Notes: generated by a model from the letters alone, not told the origin. A stretch of 64,000 nt of DNA from Maribacter huludaoensis (GCF_029350945.1 NZ_JARKMS010000002.1:1011376-1075375), one strand, 5' to 3'; positions 18,207 to 27,616 are shown, counted from the stretch's first letter. Numbers and translations are program-made.

Positions 18207-19337
18207 ATGAAAATCGTACAAGCAATTAAGAAACCAAATGCCCCTTTTGTACTGCAAGGTTCCATGCATTTAAATGAACCCTTGGTACTGGTTTTTGGCA
18301 ATAGATATATGCTTGATAGTGATTTGATCTATGATGAGGTTAGGGCGTTGTTTCCTAATGGCCATATTGTTTTTGGCACAACTTCAGGAGAGATTATTGA
18401 TGATAAAGTTTTGGAAGGCACCGTTGTTTTGACCGCTATAGAATTTGAGAAAAGTTCAGTTTTGGTAAAACGGAGCAATGTACATAATTTTCAAAATGAT
18501 GATCAAAAATTGGGAGAAAGTTTAATAGCTGAATTTCCCAAAGAGAATTTAAAACATTTATTCGTAATATCTGAAGGTAGTACCGTAAACGGCAGTGCTC
18601 TAATAGTAGGGCTAGAGAATTTAAAAGACACTACCTTCGGACTGTCCGGCGGACTCTGTGGAGATGATGATCGGTTTGAAAAAACATTGGCTTCGTATAA
18701 TGAAAAGCCAAAGGAAGGGGAGATTATTGCTATTGGTTTCTACGGTGATACCCTAGAGATAACAAGTTCTAATTTTGGCGGATGGACCACTTTTGGTCCT
18801 GAACGTATTATAACCAAATCTAAAGGTAATTTGCTTTATGAACTAGATGGTAAACCTGCTTTAGATTTGTACAAAACGTATTTAGGCGAAAAAGCAGATG
18901 AATTGCCAAAGTCTGCATTGCTTTACCCGCTTAGCGTAAAAGCGACAGAAGATTCAGATCCATTGGTTAGAACAATACTCAATATAGATGAAAAGGAAAA
19001 TACCATGTTACTTGCGGGCGATGTTCCGGAAGGGGCAAGGGTACAGTTAATGATGTCTTCCGTAGATGATATAGCTAACGGTGCCTCACAAGCGGCAGAG
19101 TTGGCTATGGAAGGTAGAAAGAAGTCTCCTGAGTTGGCATTGTTGATCAGTTGTATAGGTAGAAAGTTGGTCATGGATCAGCGTACCGAGGAAGAAATTG
19201 AGGAGGTAAAGGCAGTAATTGGCAATAATACCGTTATAAGCGGGTTTTACTCTTATGGTGAAATGGCTCCGTTCAGTGGTCAGGATAGTTGTAAATTGCA
19301 TAACCAGACTATGACACTAACCTTATTTAGCGAATAA
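18207..19337 (+). CDS. FIST-domain sensor, NosP-like
   Basis: A 376-residue protein made of FIST_N (about 25-220, with VFGTTSGEI and GLSGGLCGDD) and FIST_C (about 225-365). FIST proteins are cytoplasmic small-molecule sensors; a subgroup, NosP, binds haem and nitric oxide and regulates a co-encoded kinase. This gene ends in TAATG, sharing its last base with the start of the next kinase, the typical NosP-NahK arrangement. I cannot identify the haem ligand in the sequence, so the NO-sensing role rests on family and context. It is the second candidate NO sensor of the operon. Confidence 0.85.
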   Translation: MKIVQAIKKPNAPFVLQGSMHLNEPLVLVFGNRYMLDSDLIYDEVRALFPNGHIVFGTTSGEIIDDKVLEGTVVLTAIEFEKSSVLVKRSNVHNFQNDDQKLGESLIAEFPKENLKHLFVISEGSTVNGSALIVGLENLKDTTFGLSGGLCGDDDRFEKTLASYNEKPKEGEIIAIGFYGDTLEITSSNFGGWTTFGPERIITKSKGNLLYELDGKPALDLYKTYLGEKADELPKSALLYPLSVKATEDSDPLVRTILNIDEKENTMLLAGDVPEGARVQLMMSSVDDIANGASQAAELAMEGRKKSPELALLISCIGRKLVMDQRTEEEIEEVKAVIGNNTVISGFYSYGEMAPFSGQDSCKLHNQTMTLTLFSE

Positions 19338-20401
19338 TGCATTCTCTTTTAAAAAGACAAATAAGAAAATATTTACCTGCGGATATAGAATCTAATCCAG
19401 AGATGGCACAATTCTTAGAGGCAATAGAAAAATCGTACGAGAATTACGATGATAAATTCTCTATGCTGCATAGAGCTTCTACAATTAGTTCAGATGAGCT
19501 TTTTGAGGCGAATAAGAAATTACAGAACGAAGCAAAACAACAAAAAAAGATTCTTGTTTCATTAGAGAATGCCATTCGTAGCTTAACGGATAATCTTAAT
19601 GAAGATCAATTGTTCGGTCAGAATATAGAGGATGAATTCAATGCAGAGCACTTGGCCATTAACATTAGTAATTTGGCGTCTCAGGTTTCAGATATGTCCG
19701 TAGAGAAGGACAAATTGCTTAAAAGTTTGGAAATTCAGAACCAATCTTTAAATAATTATGCGCAGATGGTTTCGCATGATTTAAAATCGCCCATAAGAAA
19801 CATCAATGCTTTGATGAACTGGATTATGGAAGATGAGAAAGATAAGTTTTCTGAGACCAGCAAAGAAAATTGCGAATTGGTGTCGCAGAACCTAACAAAA
19901 ATGGACAAACTCATTACAGGTATTCTAAACCATGCCACAATGGGTGAGACAGAAGAACATAAATCTTCCTTCAATTTAGAGGACAGTTTAAGGGATATTG
20001 AAAGAACAATTTTTGTACCTGAGAACATTACCTTTAAGTATCCTAAAGAATTGCCACACATGGTGTTTGAGAGGTCTAGACTAGAGCAATTATTTATGAA
20101 TTTGTTGACAAATGCGGTTACGGCAACGGAACATGTAGAAAACGGAATTATAGAAATTGGGTACGAACCAGATGAGGTGTATTGGAAATTCAGTGTTTCC
20201 GATAATGGAAAAGGAATACCGGCCAAGCACCAAGAAGGTATATTTCAAATGTTCAAAAAATTGGAAACAGCCAATAACGCCACAGGTATAGGTCTTGCAA
20301 TTGTTAAAAAAATTGCGGTACTTTATGAAGGTGATGTGCGGTTGAAGTCTGAAGAAAATGTAGGTACTACATTTTTTATAACTTTAAAAAAGAATAAATG
20401 A
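19337..20401 (+). CDS. Histidine kinase, FIST partner (NahK-like)
   Basis: A 354-residue soluble kinase. The N-terminal 80 residues (LLKRQIRKYLPA, then a stretch ending in ISSDELFEANKKLQ) are the helical region commonly seen in kinases encoded after FIST genes. HisKA has H147 in MVSHDLKSPIRN, followed by an intact ATPase domain (SDNGKGIP, ATGIGLAIV). No PAS or receiver domain is present, so sensing must come from the FIST protein, with which it is translationally coupled by TAATG. Its stop overlaps the Hpt gene by four bases (ATGA), indicating stoichiometric expression with its phosphotransfer partner. Confidence 0.92.
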   Translation: MHSLLKRQIRKYLPADIESNPEMAQFLEAIEKSYENYDDKFSMLHRASTISSDELFEANKKLQNEAKQQKKILVSLENAIRSLTDNLNEDQLFGQNIEDEFNAEHLAINISNLASQVSDMSVEKDKLLKSLEIQNQSLNNYAQMVSHDLKSPIRNINALMNWIMEDEKDKFSETSKENCELVSQNLTKMDKLITGILNHATMGETEEHKSSFNLEDSLRDIERTIFVPENITFKYPKELPHMVFERSRLEQLFMNLLTNAVTATEHVENGIIEIGYEPDEVYWKFSVSDNGKGIPAKHQEGIFQMFKKLETANNATGIGLAIVKKIAVLYEGDVRLKSEENVGTTFFITLKKNK

Positions 20402-20718
20402 TAGAACAACCGAACCTTAGTTATATAGATGAGCTTGCTGGTGATGATGAGGGCTTTAGAGGTCAATTCATAGATGTTGTCAAAAGTGAATTTCCTTTAG
20501 AAAAAGACGAATATTTTGGTCATATAGACAATAGCAGGTTTAAAGAAACTGCCGAGATTGTTCATAAACTAAAACATAAATTTAATATTTTAGGCATGCA
20601 TGACTCTTATAAATTGGCAGTTACCTATGAAATGGAATTATTGGAAGGTAAATATGAGAGTAAAACCAAATTCGATAATGTTCTAGCCACTATTGAAGAA
20701 TACATAAAAACGATTTAA
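20398..20718 (+). CDS. Stand-alone Hpt phosphotransfer protein
   Basis: A 106-residue helical protein with the Hpt signature VHKLKHKFNILG; H56 is the likely phosphoacceptor, and the usual Gly after HxLK is His. Hpt proteins accept phosphate from one receiver and hand it to another. It overlaps the upstream kinase by ATGA and abuts the LytTR regulator with no gap, so kinase, Hpt and regulator are made together. Because neither kinase has a receiver domain, the donor to this Hpt is likely the free receiver at 15202. Confidence 0.88.
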   Translation: MIEQPNLSYIDELAGDDEGFRGQFIDVVKSEFPLEKDEYFGHIDNSRFKETAEIVHKLKHKFNILGMHDSYKLAVTYEMELLEGKYESKTKFDNVLATIEEYIKTI

Positions 20719-21426
20719 ATGAACTGTATTATAATTGATGATGAGGCTACGGCAAGAGCAATCGTAAAGCAGCTATGTACCAAAGTTGAAGAGCTAGATG
20801 TCATTGAAGAATTCGATAATGCTATTTCCGCCATTAAATTTTTAAATCAAAATAGTATAGATGTCATTTTTTTAGATGTTCATATGCCAGGCTTTAGCGG
20901 TGTAGATTTTGTACAGACCCTTAAAGATCCCCCTAAAGTGGTTATGACTACATCAGATACAGATTTTGCAATTGCGGCTTACGAATATGAGTGTATTGTA
21001 GATTATCTGGTAAAACCCATAACTCTGGAACGTTTTCAAAAGTGTTTGCTCAAAATAAAAAATAGCTCTGCTAAAAGACCACAAATACCAACAGCTAACC
21101 AAGAAAACGCACAAGAAGAAGATTTATATATCAATATTGATAGAAGATTGATCAAACTGAAACTTAATGACATTTTGGTCATTGAGGCCAAGGGTGATTA
21201 TATAGAGATAAAAACGGAAAAAGAGGAGCATAGGGTGCATACTACACTTAAGAAAATTAAGGAGAAATTACCTGAGAAATTATTTCTACAAATACACCGG
21301 TCTTACATCATCAATTTCACTAAAATTATTGATATAGAAGATAATAGTGTACTAATTGCCAAAAATGTAGTTCCCATAAGCCGATCTAACCGTCCAGAAT
21401 TAATGCGAAGATTAAATTTACTCTAA
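20719..21426 (+). CDS. LytTR-family response regulator
   Basis: A 235-residue regulator: receiver (1-120; D53 in IFLDVHMP, lysine in YLVKPI) and C-terminal LytTR DNA-binding domain (about 135-235, including FLQIHRSYIINF). LytTR domains bind paired direct repeats about 21 bp apart. Such repeats are found upstream of this operon (15112) and of 39151, with single strong copies at 26081 and 27600 before polysaccharide genes. It is the output protein of the operon, and I infer that it activates those promoters. Confidence 0.93.
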   Translation: MNCIIIDDEATARAIVKQLCTKVEELDVIEEFDNAISAIKFLNQNSIDVIFLDVHMPGFSGVDFVQTLKDPPKVVMTTSDTDFAIAAYEYECIVDYLVKPITLERFQKCLLKIKNSSAKRPQIPTANQENAQEEDLYINIDRRLIKLKLNDILVIEAKGDYIEIKTEKEEHRVHTTLKKIKEKLPEKLFLQIHRSYIINFTKIIDIEDNSVLIAKNVVPISRSNRPELMRRLNLL

Positions 21427-21445
21427 ATTTTACAACAGTAAAATT
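21426..21445. terminator. Hairpin between two convergent genes
   Basis: AATTTTAC, four-base loop, GTAAAATT fills exactly the gap between the LytTR gene and the convergent receiver gene. The stem is AT-rich and no long T-run follows, so terminator function is uncertain. Confidence 0.45.
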
Positions 21446-21859
21446 CTACCAATTTTCGTGATATATTTTTTTAAAGATTTCTGCCAGTTCTACTTTGTTT
21501 ACAGGTTTTACAACGTAACCGGTAAGTTCTTCAAAGTTAGACGCTCTTTTAATATCACTATCACGCATAGATGAGCTCACCATATAGATATTAATATTGT
21601 TCATTATTTTGGGTTTTAATTTTTTAAACTCATTTAAAAATCCCCACCCGTCTAAAAACGGCATATTAATATCTAAAAATATCACCTCTGGTAATTCAAC
21701 TTTTTCTTCTGTACATTTAGCAATATACTCAACGGCCATTTCGCCATCGGTAAATGTGCTAATAATAAGCTCATTTGATAATTGCTTAATAGTTTTAGTC
21801 ATTAAATAGAGATAAAGTTCATCATCATCTATCAATAAAATGTTGGGTTTAGTGTGCAT
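21446..21859 (-). CDS. Single-domain response regulator
   Basis: A 137-residue CheY/Rcp1-type receiver without output domain; DDD at 11-13, phosphoacceptor D63 in FLDINMP, switch Ser in YMVSSS and lysine in YVVKPV. It starts one base after the stop of the membrane kinase gene, so the two form a dedicated pair on the minus strand. Its target cannot be read from the sequence. Confidence 0.9.
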   Translation of the reverse strand: MHTKPNILLIDDDELYLYLMTKTIKQLSNELIISTFTDGEMAVEYIAKCTEEKVELPEVIFLDINMPFLDGWGFLNEFKKLKPKIMNNINIYMVSSSMRDSDIKRASNFEELTGYVVKPVNKVELAEIFKKIYHENW

Positions 21860-21860
21860 A

Positions 21861-23648
21861 TTAAAATATAAGTTTAAAAGTTGTTCCTACTCCTACTTTA
21901 CTGTCTATTGTTATTGTTGCGTTTAATGCCTCTAATTGAGATTTTACCAAAAATAGTCCCATTCCCTTACCTGAAATATTTCTATGGAATCTCTTGTATA
22001 ACTTAAAAATGTTATCGCCATGTTTATCTAGATCTAGACCTATACCATTATCCCTAACATAAAGTACCTTTTGCTGGTTTTCAATGGTAGATTCAAATTC
22101 AATGTATGATGTATCCTCATCTTTTTTATATTTAATGGCATTGGAAATGAAATTGTGTATTATGCTTTGTAGGTAGAACCTAGAATATGAAATATGGTTC
22201 CAGGCCTTAAGGTTTAGGCGAACTTCAAAACCAGTATTATCTAAAAGTGTTTCCGTAAATTCATGCTTTACCTCTTCTATAAGCGCTTCTAGATTTAAAT
22301 CAACGATTTTAATTTCTTTGTTATCCAGTATGGCCACGTAGTCGTTGATATCATCTGTTAAATGAGTTATACTTTTGGCTACATCATCTAGTTTTGGTAG
22401 TAGTTGCTTTAATATTTCCGGGTTTTTCTCTTTCTGTATCATCTCAACGATTACTGACATACTGGTAACCGGAGAGCGTAAGTTGTGAGAAATTAAATAG
22501 TTGAAATCACTTAATTGCTTATTTCTTATTTCTAAGCTATTGTTCATTTCATTGACCATGACATTACTTTCCTCAAGTTTGTCCCTACTTCTGGTCAATA
22601 ATACATTCTTGCTTTCCAGCTCTTTATAAAATTGGTCTTTTTCTGTTTTCTTTTTTTGAAATACATAACATAGGGTCAATAAACCGGCAATAGAAATTAC
22701 ACTAAAGGTCTTTAAACTATCTGACAATGGTTCTAAATATGATGCTATTAACCTTGGTGGTATCTCTAGGACCATATATAGGTTGGATGGAGCAATTATT
22801 TCTGCCGGAACTTTGGAGGTTGAGCCAAATGTATTTTCAGTTCCATTAAGAACAATTGGCTGAAACCTCCAAATATGCTCTTCATCAAAAATGGTACTGT
22901 CTTTTGTTATATCCTGAACATTGGTAATTAATTTTCTAGGAAAAATATTGTCTTTCTTACCAGTTTCATAGGGTAGATCTTCTTCATGTATACTGGAGCT
23001 GATGATACGGTGTTCTTCGTCAAGTAAATAAAGCTCTGTATCCGCTACTTTAGATTTAAGTTGATCAAGTACTCTCTTCATTTTAAAATTGATCACTACC
23101 AGACCTATTTTGGTTTTTGTAGTATCATAAATAGGGGCAACGGCCCTAATTACTGGTTTATTAGGTTTTTCTATTACACCATTTTCCCTGTTCAAGCTTA
23201 TTTGAGAGAGGTATAATTGATCTTGATGTAGCTCCAGGCCCTGTTTTACGTATTGATGATTTTCTTTATTTTGAAGATTACCTATAGTTACTGAGTCTGC
23301 ATTATTTCTTACGGCTCTGTAAAACTCCTGTCCGTTCAAGTCTATAAAGCGAAATTGGTCATAATCCGTTATCTCTTTTATCACTTCTATATAACGGTTC
23401 ATGAAAGCCTTATCCTTTCCCATAGGATCAAAACCTACAGGATATTCTAAATGTGCCCAGTACTGGGTATCTTTAAGTAAGGTGTTGCAATGTTCAAAAA
23501 AATATTCCTTTTTAATTTTGGCATCTCTTTTCTGATATTCTGAAAGAGCATTAAGTTGCTTCCCTTTTTGGGTATAAAATACATATAAAGTTAGGGCCAA
23601 TAACGGAAGGTATAGACCTAAAAACATTTTCAAAACTCTCTTCCACAT
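21861..23648 (-). CDS. Membrane sensor histidine kinase with extracytoplasmic sensor domain
   Basis: A 595-residue kinase: membrane helix 1 (about 7-25), a large periplasmic Cache-like sensor (about 30-310, with FIDLNGQEFYRAV and a repeated module around VVINFKMKRVL), membrane helix 2 (about 313-331), a coiled coil, HisKA with H388 in LISHNLRSPVTS and an ATPase domain (RDNGIGLD, GKGMGLFLV). HNLRSP is the usual Bacteroidota variant of the H-box. It is paired with the receiver gene downstream. Neighbouring polysaccharide genes suggest an envelope or attachment signal, but no ligand is evident. Confidence 0.9.
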   Translation of the reverse strand: MWKRVLKMFLGLYLPLLALTLYVFYTQKGKQLNALSEYQKRDAKIKKEYFFEHCNTLLKDTQYWAHLEYPVGFDPMGKDKAFMNRYIEVIKEITDYDQFRFIDLNGQEFYRAVRNNADSVTIGNLQNKENHQYVKQGLELHQDQLYLSQISLNRENGVIEKPNKPVIRAVAPIYDTTKTKIGLVVINFKMKRVLDQLKSKVADTELYLLDEEHRIISSSIHEEDLPYETGKKDNIFPRKLITNVQDITKDSTIFDEEHIWRFQPIVLNGTENTFGSTSKVPAEIIAPSNLYMVLEIPPRLIASYLEPLSDSLKTFSVISIAGLLTLCYVFQKKKTEKDQFYKELESKNVLLTRSRDKLEESNVMVNEMNNSLEIRNKQLSDFNYLISHNLRSPVTSMSVIVEMIQKEKNPEILKQLLPKLDDVAKSITHLTDDINDYVAILDNKEIKIVDLNLEALIEEVKHEFTETLLDNTGFEVRLNLKAWNHISYSRFYLQSIIHNFISNAIKYKKDEDTSYIEFESTIENQQKVLYVRDNGIGLDLDKHGDNIFKLYKRFHRNISGKGMGLFLVKSQLEALNATITIDSKVGVGTTFKLIF

Positions 23649-23909
23649 ACTGGCTTAATTAGAGTTTCATTTTCAACAGAATAACAAGTTCTTTTAAGTG
23701 TTCTAAAACTTACACTAATATAAGTAAAATTCCTACATTTATTAAAATTTATATAGAAATTTGGAACATTTTTCCCCTTAAAAACGGTCTATTTAGAGAT
23801 AATTTGCAAGAAGTAAAAAGTTTGTTTAAAGTTTTTTTCAATTGTATATACAATCTGTAAATATTTACATGGTTGTTGGTGTAATCTTAAAAATTTCTTT
23901 TTTTAAAAT

Positions 23910-25970
23910 TTAGTCTAGATCTAACTTTTTGTAGAATAAAGGTTTTTTCAAAAACAACCATTTTGCTTTTAATCCTATTTCGGTAAATTCAAACCCCGCT
24001 GCGGTGGCTGAGGCAATATTACTATACTTACCATAAACGTTTAAACTAAATCTTTTTGAGAATTGATGTTGTACAGAAGCTTCGGCTCTAAAGATGTTGG
24101 TATTAGGATCATCTTCTACTTTTTGAATACCCGTAGCTGCACTGGCCATATATGTGGTTTTTTCGGAAATTTTACCGCGAACATCGGCAAATAGTTCAAC
24201 TGCTTGGTACTTCTCAGGACTAAAATATATAGTTGGTACTTGGTCCTTAAACGTAATGTACTGATAATTGACACCCATTTTCAAAGCAGGTTTTTTAAGC
24301 ACGTTATAATAAAGAGACGTGAACAGTAAATTTCTTACATTTTCATCACTCTGCCGAGTATGCATCAGTTGCGTATACCAGCCAAAATTTACATTGGTTC
24401 CCAAGTTATAATTTAAGCCATAGTGGTTCTGTACAATCTCTCGTTCAATCAATTCTGCGTTAAAGCTTTGTACTTCCCTCTGGTACCCCAATGTTAAGTT
24501 CTGAAGCTTAAATGGTTGTAAATCCAATTTAATATCAAGCACCGGCTGAGTATATGCCTCATCCAAAAATCTAGAATTGTTGAATCCTAAAACCGTTTTA
24601 AGAACCGTTTTTGGAAATAACTTGTATTGTAGCCCTACTAAAGCTACATGAGAAGTTGCCTTATTATCCGTAACCGTATTTTCCGTAGATCTAAAGAAAT
24701 AGGAGAAAGTAGTCCTAAACTTTGTTGAAAAAGGTATGTCTACCGTGGTATTGGTATAAAAGGCCGTATTGTTACCATTATCAAAAGTATAAGCGGCATG
24801 TTCTTCGATCGTTGGTGTGTGCATTAAGTTCAACTTCTCAATAAAACCTTTGGCATCTTTTTGATTATCGTAGAATTTTAAGGTCTGATTTGCCATATGA
24901 TATGCCGGTATTATTTTATCAGATGCAAATAAGGCATTGGCTTTTCCCAGATTTCCATCAAAAGATGCACTATCGTTAACTAAGATTCTATCATAACTTA
25001 CAACACTTGCTTTTGAGTCGCCAGTGTACAGACCTAAGGTAGCTCTTAGGGCATGTATCCAATTTCTATTTGGGTAATGAACTTCTAAACTATCTATTTT
25101 TTTACGGGCAGGTATGAATTTTTTGTTCCAGATCAAAGCTTGCACATAACGATCATAGGTATTTTCAGTAAGTGGTACGTCATCTATCTTATCTACTTTT
25201 ACCGTTGCGTTCTTAGCAATAATCAAGGCTTCTTTATCATTTTCATCTAAATGCTCTGCCAACGCTATACCGTTTAAAGCGGTAATGGAATCTTTAGGGG
25301 TAGTAGCATACCTGACATACATATTCTTAGCCTTGTCCGCTTGCTTTGTAATTAAATAAAGGTTGGCAAGATTAATGAGTACATCTTTGTCTTCAGGAAA
25401 ATCTTCAAATATTTTTTTTAGGGTTTCTTCTCCTTTACTGTATTGTTGATTATTTACAAAGGCATTGGCATAGCCAAGTCTCATAAATTTTCTAGAGACC
25501 TTTGCACTTTCATTTTCTGGCTGTAATTCTATAGCTTTTTCAACCCAGCTTAAGGCAGATTCATATTCTTTTAAGTTACTTAAGGTATTGGCGTAACCGA
25601 GTACGGCCCCAAATTTCTTGGGAAATTTATCAACTAGATCCGCATATAGGGGTTTAGCTTGTTCATATTCTTTGGCCCATAAAAAAGATTCGTTATAGTT
25701 GATCAAAATCTCAAAATCGCCAGGGTAATCTTTTAAAAGGTCGGAGAAAAGACCCGTTGCTTTTTGGGGCTCTCCGCTTAACCCTACTGCCCGGCCATAA
25801 CAGAGCAATGCTGTTTTGTTGTCCGGGTCTGTCTTAAGGTATTCACCAAAAAAAAGTTCAGCTTTTTGAAAGTCACCTTTCTCCAATAAACCAAAACCTT
25901 CGGTCATATCAGATTGGGCTTTTAACAGTGAAGAAGTTAAAAGAATAAGGAAAACTATTTTTTTAATCAT
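23910..25970 (-). CDS. TPR / outer-membrane beta-barrel protein, YaiO/PgaA-like
   Basis: A 686-residue exported protein: signal peptide (about 1-19, ending LLKAQ), tetratricopeptide repeats over about 20-380 (for example AELFFGEYLKTDPDNKTALL and later copies), then a C-terminal part of about 300 residues of alternating beta-strands ending in an aromatic strand, as in YaiO-type outer-membrane barrels. The layout resembles the polysaccharide export porins PgaA, AlgK/AlgE and BcsC. It is divergent from the first flippase gene over a 224-bp region containing a LytTR-type box, so it may be co-regulated and form the exit pore for the polymer. Export function is inference. Confidence 0.8.
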   Translation of the reverse strand: MIKKIVFLILLTSSLLKAQSDMTEGFGLLEKGDFQKAELFFGEYLKTDPDNKTALLCYGRAVGLSGEPQKATGLFSDLLKDYPGDFEILINYNESFLWAKEYEQAKPLYADLVDKFPKKFGAVLGYANTLSNLKEYESALSWVEKAIELQPENESAKVSRKFMRLGYANAFVNNQQYSKGEETLKKIFEDFPEDKDVLINLANLYLITKQADKAKNMYVRYATTPKDSITALNGIALAEHLDENDKEALIIAKNATVKVDKIDDVPLTENTYDRYVQALIWNKKFIPARKKIDSLEVHYPNRNWIHALRATLGLYTGDSKASVVSYDRILVNDSASFDGNLGKANALFASDKIIPAYHMANQTLKFYDNQKDAKGFIEKLNLMHTPTIEEHAAYTFDNGNNTAFYTNTTVDIPFSTKFRTTFSYFFRSTENTVTDNKATSHVALVGLQYKLFPKTVLKTVLGFNNSRFLDEAYTQPVLDIKLDLQPFKLQNLTLGYQREVQSFNAELIEREIVQNHYGLNYNLGTNVNFGWYTQLMHTRQSDENVRNLLFTSLYYNVLKKPALKMGVNYQYITFKDQVPTIYFSPEKYQAVELFADVRGKISEKTTYMASAATGIQKVEDDPNTNIFRAEASVQHQFSKRFSLNVYGKYSNIASATAAGFEFTEIGLKAKWLFLKKPLFYKKLDLD

Positions 25971-26056
25971 TAATGTGAGATTTATACTACAAATACCTAA
26001 CGGTAATTATTGCGATTTATTTGTCATAATCAATATTGTAAAGATAAAATTGCCTT

Positions 26057-26110
26057 TACCGTTTTGGAAGTAGGATAATTACCGTTCGTCTATAGCTAAC
26101 GGTTATCTAC
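26057..26110 (+). promoter_or_regulatory. LytTR-type box B in the divergent tpr/flippase region
   Basis: The core ACCGTTCGTCTATA at 26081-26094 matches the shared element ACCATTCGTCTACA in 12 of 14 positions. Weaker TACCGTT copies lie at 26057 and, inverted, at 26097 and 25998. A -7-like GATATTTG at 26144-26151 lies about 50 bp downstream, the same distance as in the 27600 and 39046 copies. The box could serve the flippase gene (26195) or the leftward TPR gene (25970). Confidence 0.5.
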
Positions 26111-26194
26111 CTTATGCACTTAAAAAATGATAGTAGCCTTTATGATATTTGAACTCTAACCAAGTCTATGTTAGGACTTTAAAAAAACATAACC

Positions 26195-27442
26195 ATGATG
26201 GCAATTAAACTGGTACTGAATAAAGTTTCCCCTGAAAAGGTATTTATGGTAAGCGTACTGGTAGTAAACGGAGGAAATTATCTTTACAACCTTATATTGG
26301 GTAGATTACTTGGACCAGAAGCCTATAGTGAAGCCGCTTTATTGATCACATTGGTATTGGTACTCTCCTTTTTAGGTATGACCTTTCAATTGGTTACCGC
26401 AAAGTTTGTTATTTTATTTTCTAATGATGATCGGGTGGCACTTAAGCATCTACTATATAAATATGCTCTAATTTTTGGATTATTAATAGGCATAATACTT
26501 TTTGCGTTTTCAAAAAATTTGCAGGAAATATTCCATACTGAATCTGACTTACTGTTCAAAACCTTTGCTGTTTCCGTTCCCTTATATTTTTTAATGTCCG
26601 TTAATAGAGGAAGGTATCAAGGCAAACAGGAATATCAAAAATTATCCATGACATATCAAGCAGAAATGTGGAGTAGATTGTTCATCACCTTGGGCTTGTT
26701 AGTGCTGTTACCTTTCAATTCAGCTTTTATTGTAGCTTTAGGTATTGGTCTATCATTTGTATTCGGCTTAATTCCTACCACTTTAGATATAGAGAGTTTT
26801 ACCAAAGAAGTAACTTTGTCCAAAGAGAATAAACGTAAGGTAATCAGTTTTGTAGCACTGACCACTTGCTATGAGCTTACCCAAATAATTATTAATAATA
26901 GTGACATTCTTTTGGTGAAACACTATTTTGATAATGTTACTGCCGGTCTCTATTCTTCTCTGGCTATGATAGGGCGTGTGGTTTATTTTATAGCTTGGAT
27001 GTTTGTCATGCTTTTATTGCCTGCCGTGGTACAAAAGCAGAAAGATGGCGAGGCTACAGCACCATTATTAATGAAATACGTTGGTTATGTAGGTGTCTTA
27101 TCTGTAACGATTATCATATGTTGTGCTGTTTTTCCTGAGTTGATTGTGCAATTAATGTTCGGGGAAGCATATCTCTCCATGGCGCCATTGTTATGGCAAT
27201 ATGCCTTGGCTACATCGCTGTTCGCTATATCAAATATATTTGCCTATTACTTTTTATCTCTTGATCAATACCTACCGGTCATTCTATCTGGTATTTTGGG
27301 TATCTCGCAAATAATTATGATCATGTTTTTTCATAGCTCATTATACATTGTGGTACAGGTACAGATTATAGCCATGGTTTCTTTATTGGTTGCCCAGCTA
27401 CTTTATTTTACGCATAATACCATTCTTAACAAGATAGTTTGA
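26195..27442 (+). CDS. Polysaccharide flippase (Wzx/MATE-like), copy 1
   Basis: A 415-residue integral membrane protein with about 12 predicted helices, in the oligosaccharide flippase/MurJ-Wzx superfamily. The N-terminal region NGGNYLYNLILGRLLGPEAY is typical of these transporters, which flip lipid-linked glycans or move polymers across the inner membrane. A close paralogue, with the same GGNYLYN, SVNRGR and NNSDILLVKHYF blocks, is encoded at 30383. It ends just before a strong terminator, so it is transcribed alone. Confidence 0.88.
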   Translation: MMAIKLVLNKVSPEKVFMVSVLVVNGGNYLYNLILGRLLGPEAYSEAALLITLVLVLSFLGMTFQLVTAKFVILFSNDDRVALKHLLYKYALIFGLLIGIILFAFSKNLQEIFHTESDLLFKTFAVSVPLYFLMSVNRGRYQGKQEYQKLSMTYQAEMWSRLFITLGLLVLLPFNSAFIVALGIGLSFVFGLIPTTLDIESFTKEVTLSKENKRKVISFVALTTCYELTQIIINNSDILLVKHYFDNVTAGLYSSLAMIGRVVYFIAWMFVMLLLPAVVQKQKDGEATAPLLMKYVGYVGVLSVTIIICCAVFPELIVQLMFGEAYLSMAPLLWQYALATSLFAISNIFAYYFLSLDQYLPVILSGILGISQIIMIMFFHSSLYIVVQVQIIAMVSLLVAQLLYFTHNTILNKIV

Positions 27443-27465
27443 TATTTAAAAAGTTGCTATGCCCG

Positions 27466-27496
27466 GCCCGAAGAAACTCCCCCTCTTCGGGCTTTT
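27466..27496 (+). terminator. Rho-independent terminator after flippase 1
   Basis: Perfect 9-bp stem GCCCGAAGA / TCTTCGGGC with a nine-base loop and four T residues. Confidence 0.88.
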
Positions 27497-27599
27497 GCAT
27501 GTCCAAAATTATTATAAAAACTGGCATATTTAAGCAGTGCTATATGGAGGATAGATATTAATAAGGGAAGACTGCATAAGGTTTAACCAAGCATTTCTT

Positions 27600-27616
27600 C
27601 CATTCGTCTACAGTAA
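27600..27616 (+). promoter_or_regulatory. LytTR-type box C upstream of the first GT4 gene
   Basis: CCATTCGTCTACAGTAA, identical over 17 bp to the copy at 39047-39063. It lies 91 bp before the ATG at 27708 and about 45 bp before a -7-like GATATTTG (27662-27669). No clear second half-site is seen 21 bp upstream. Confidence 0.55.
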
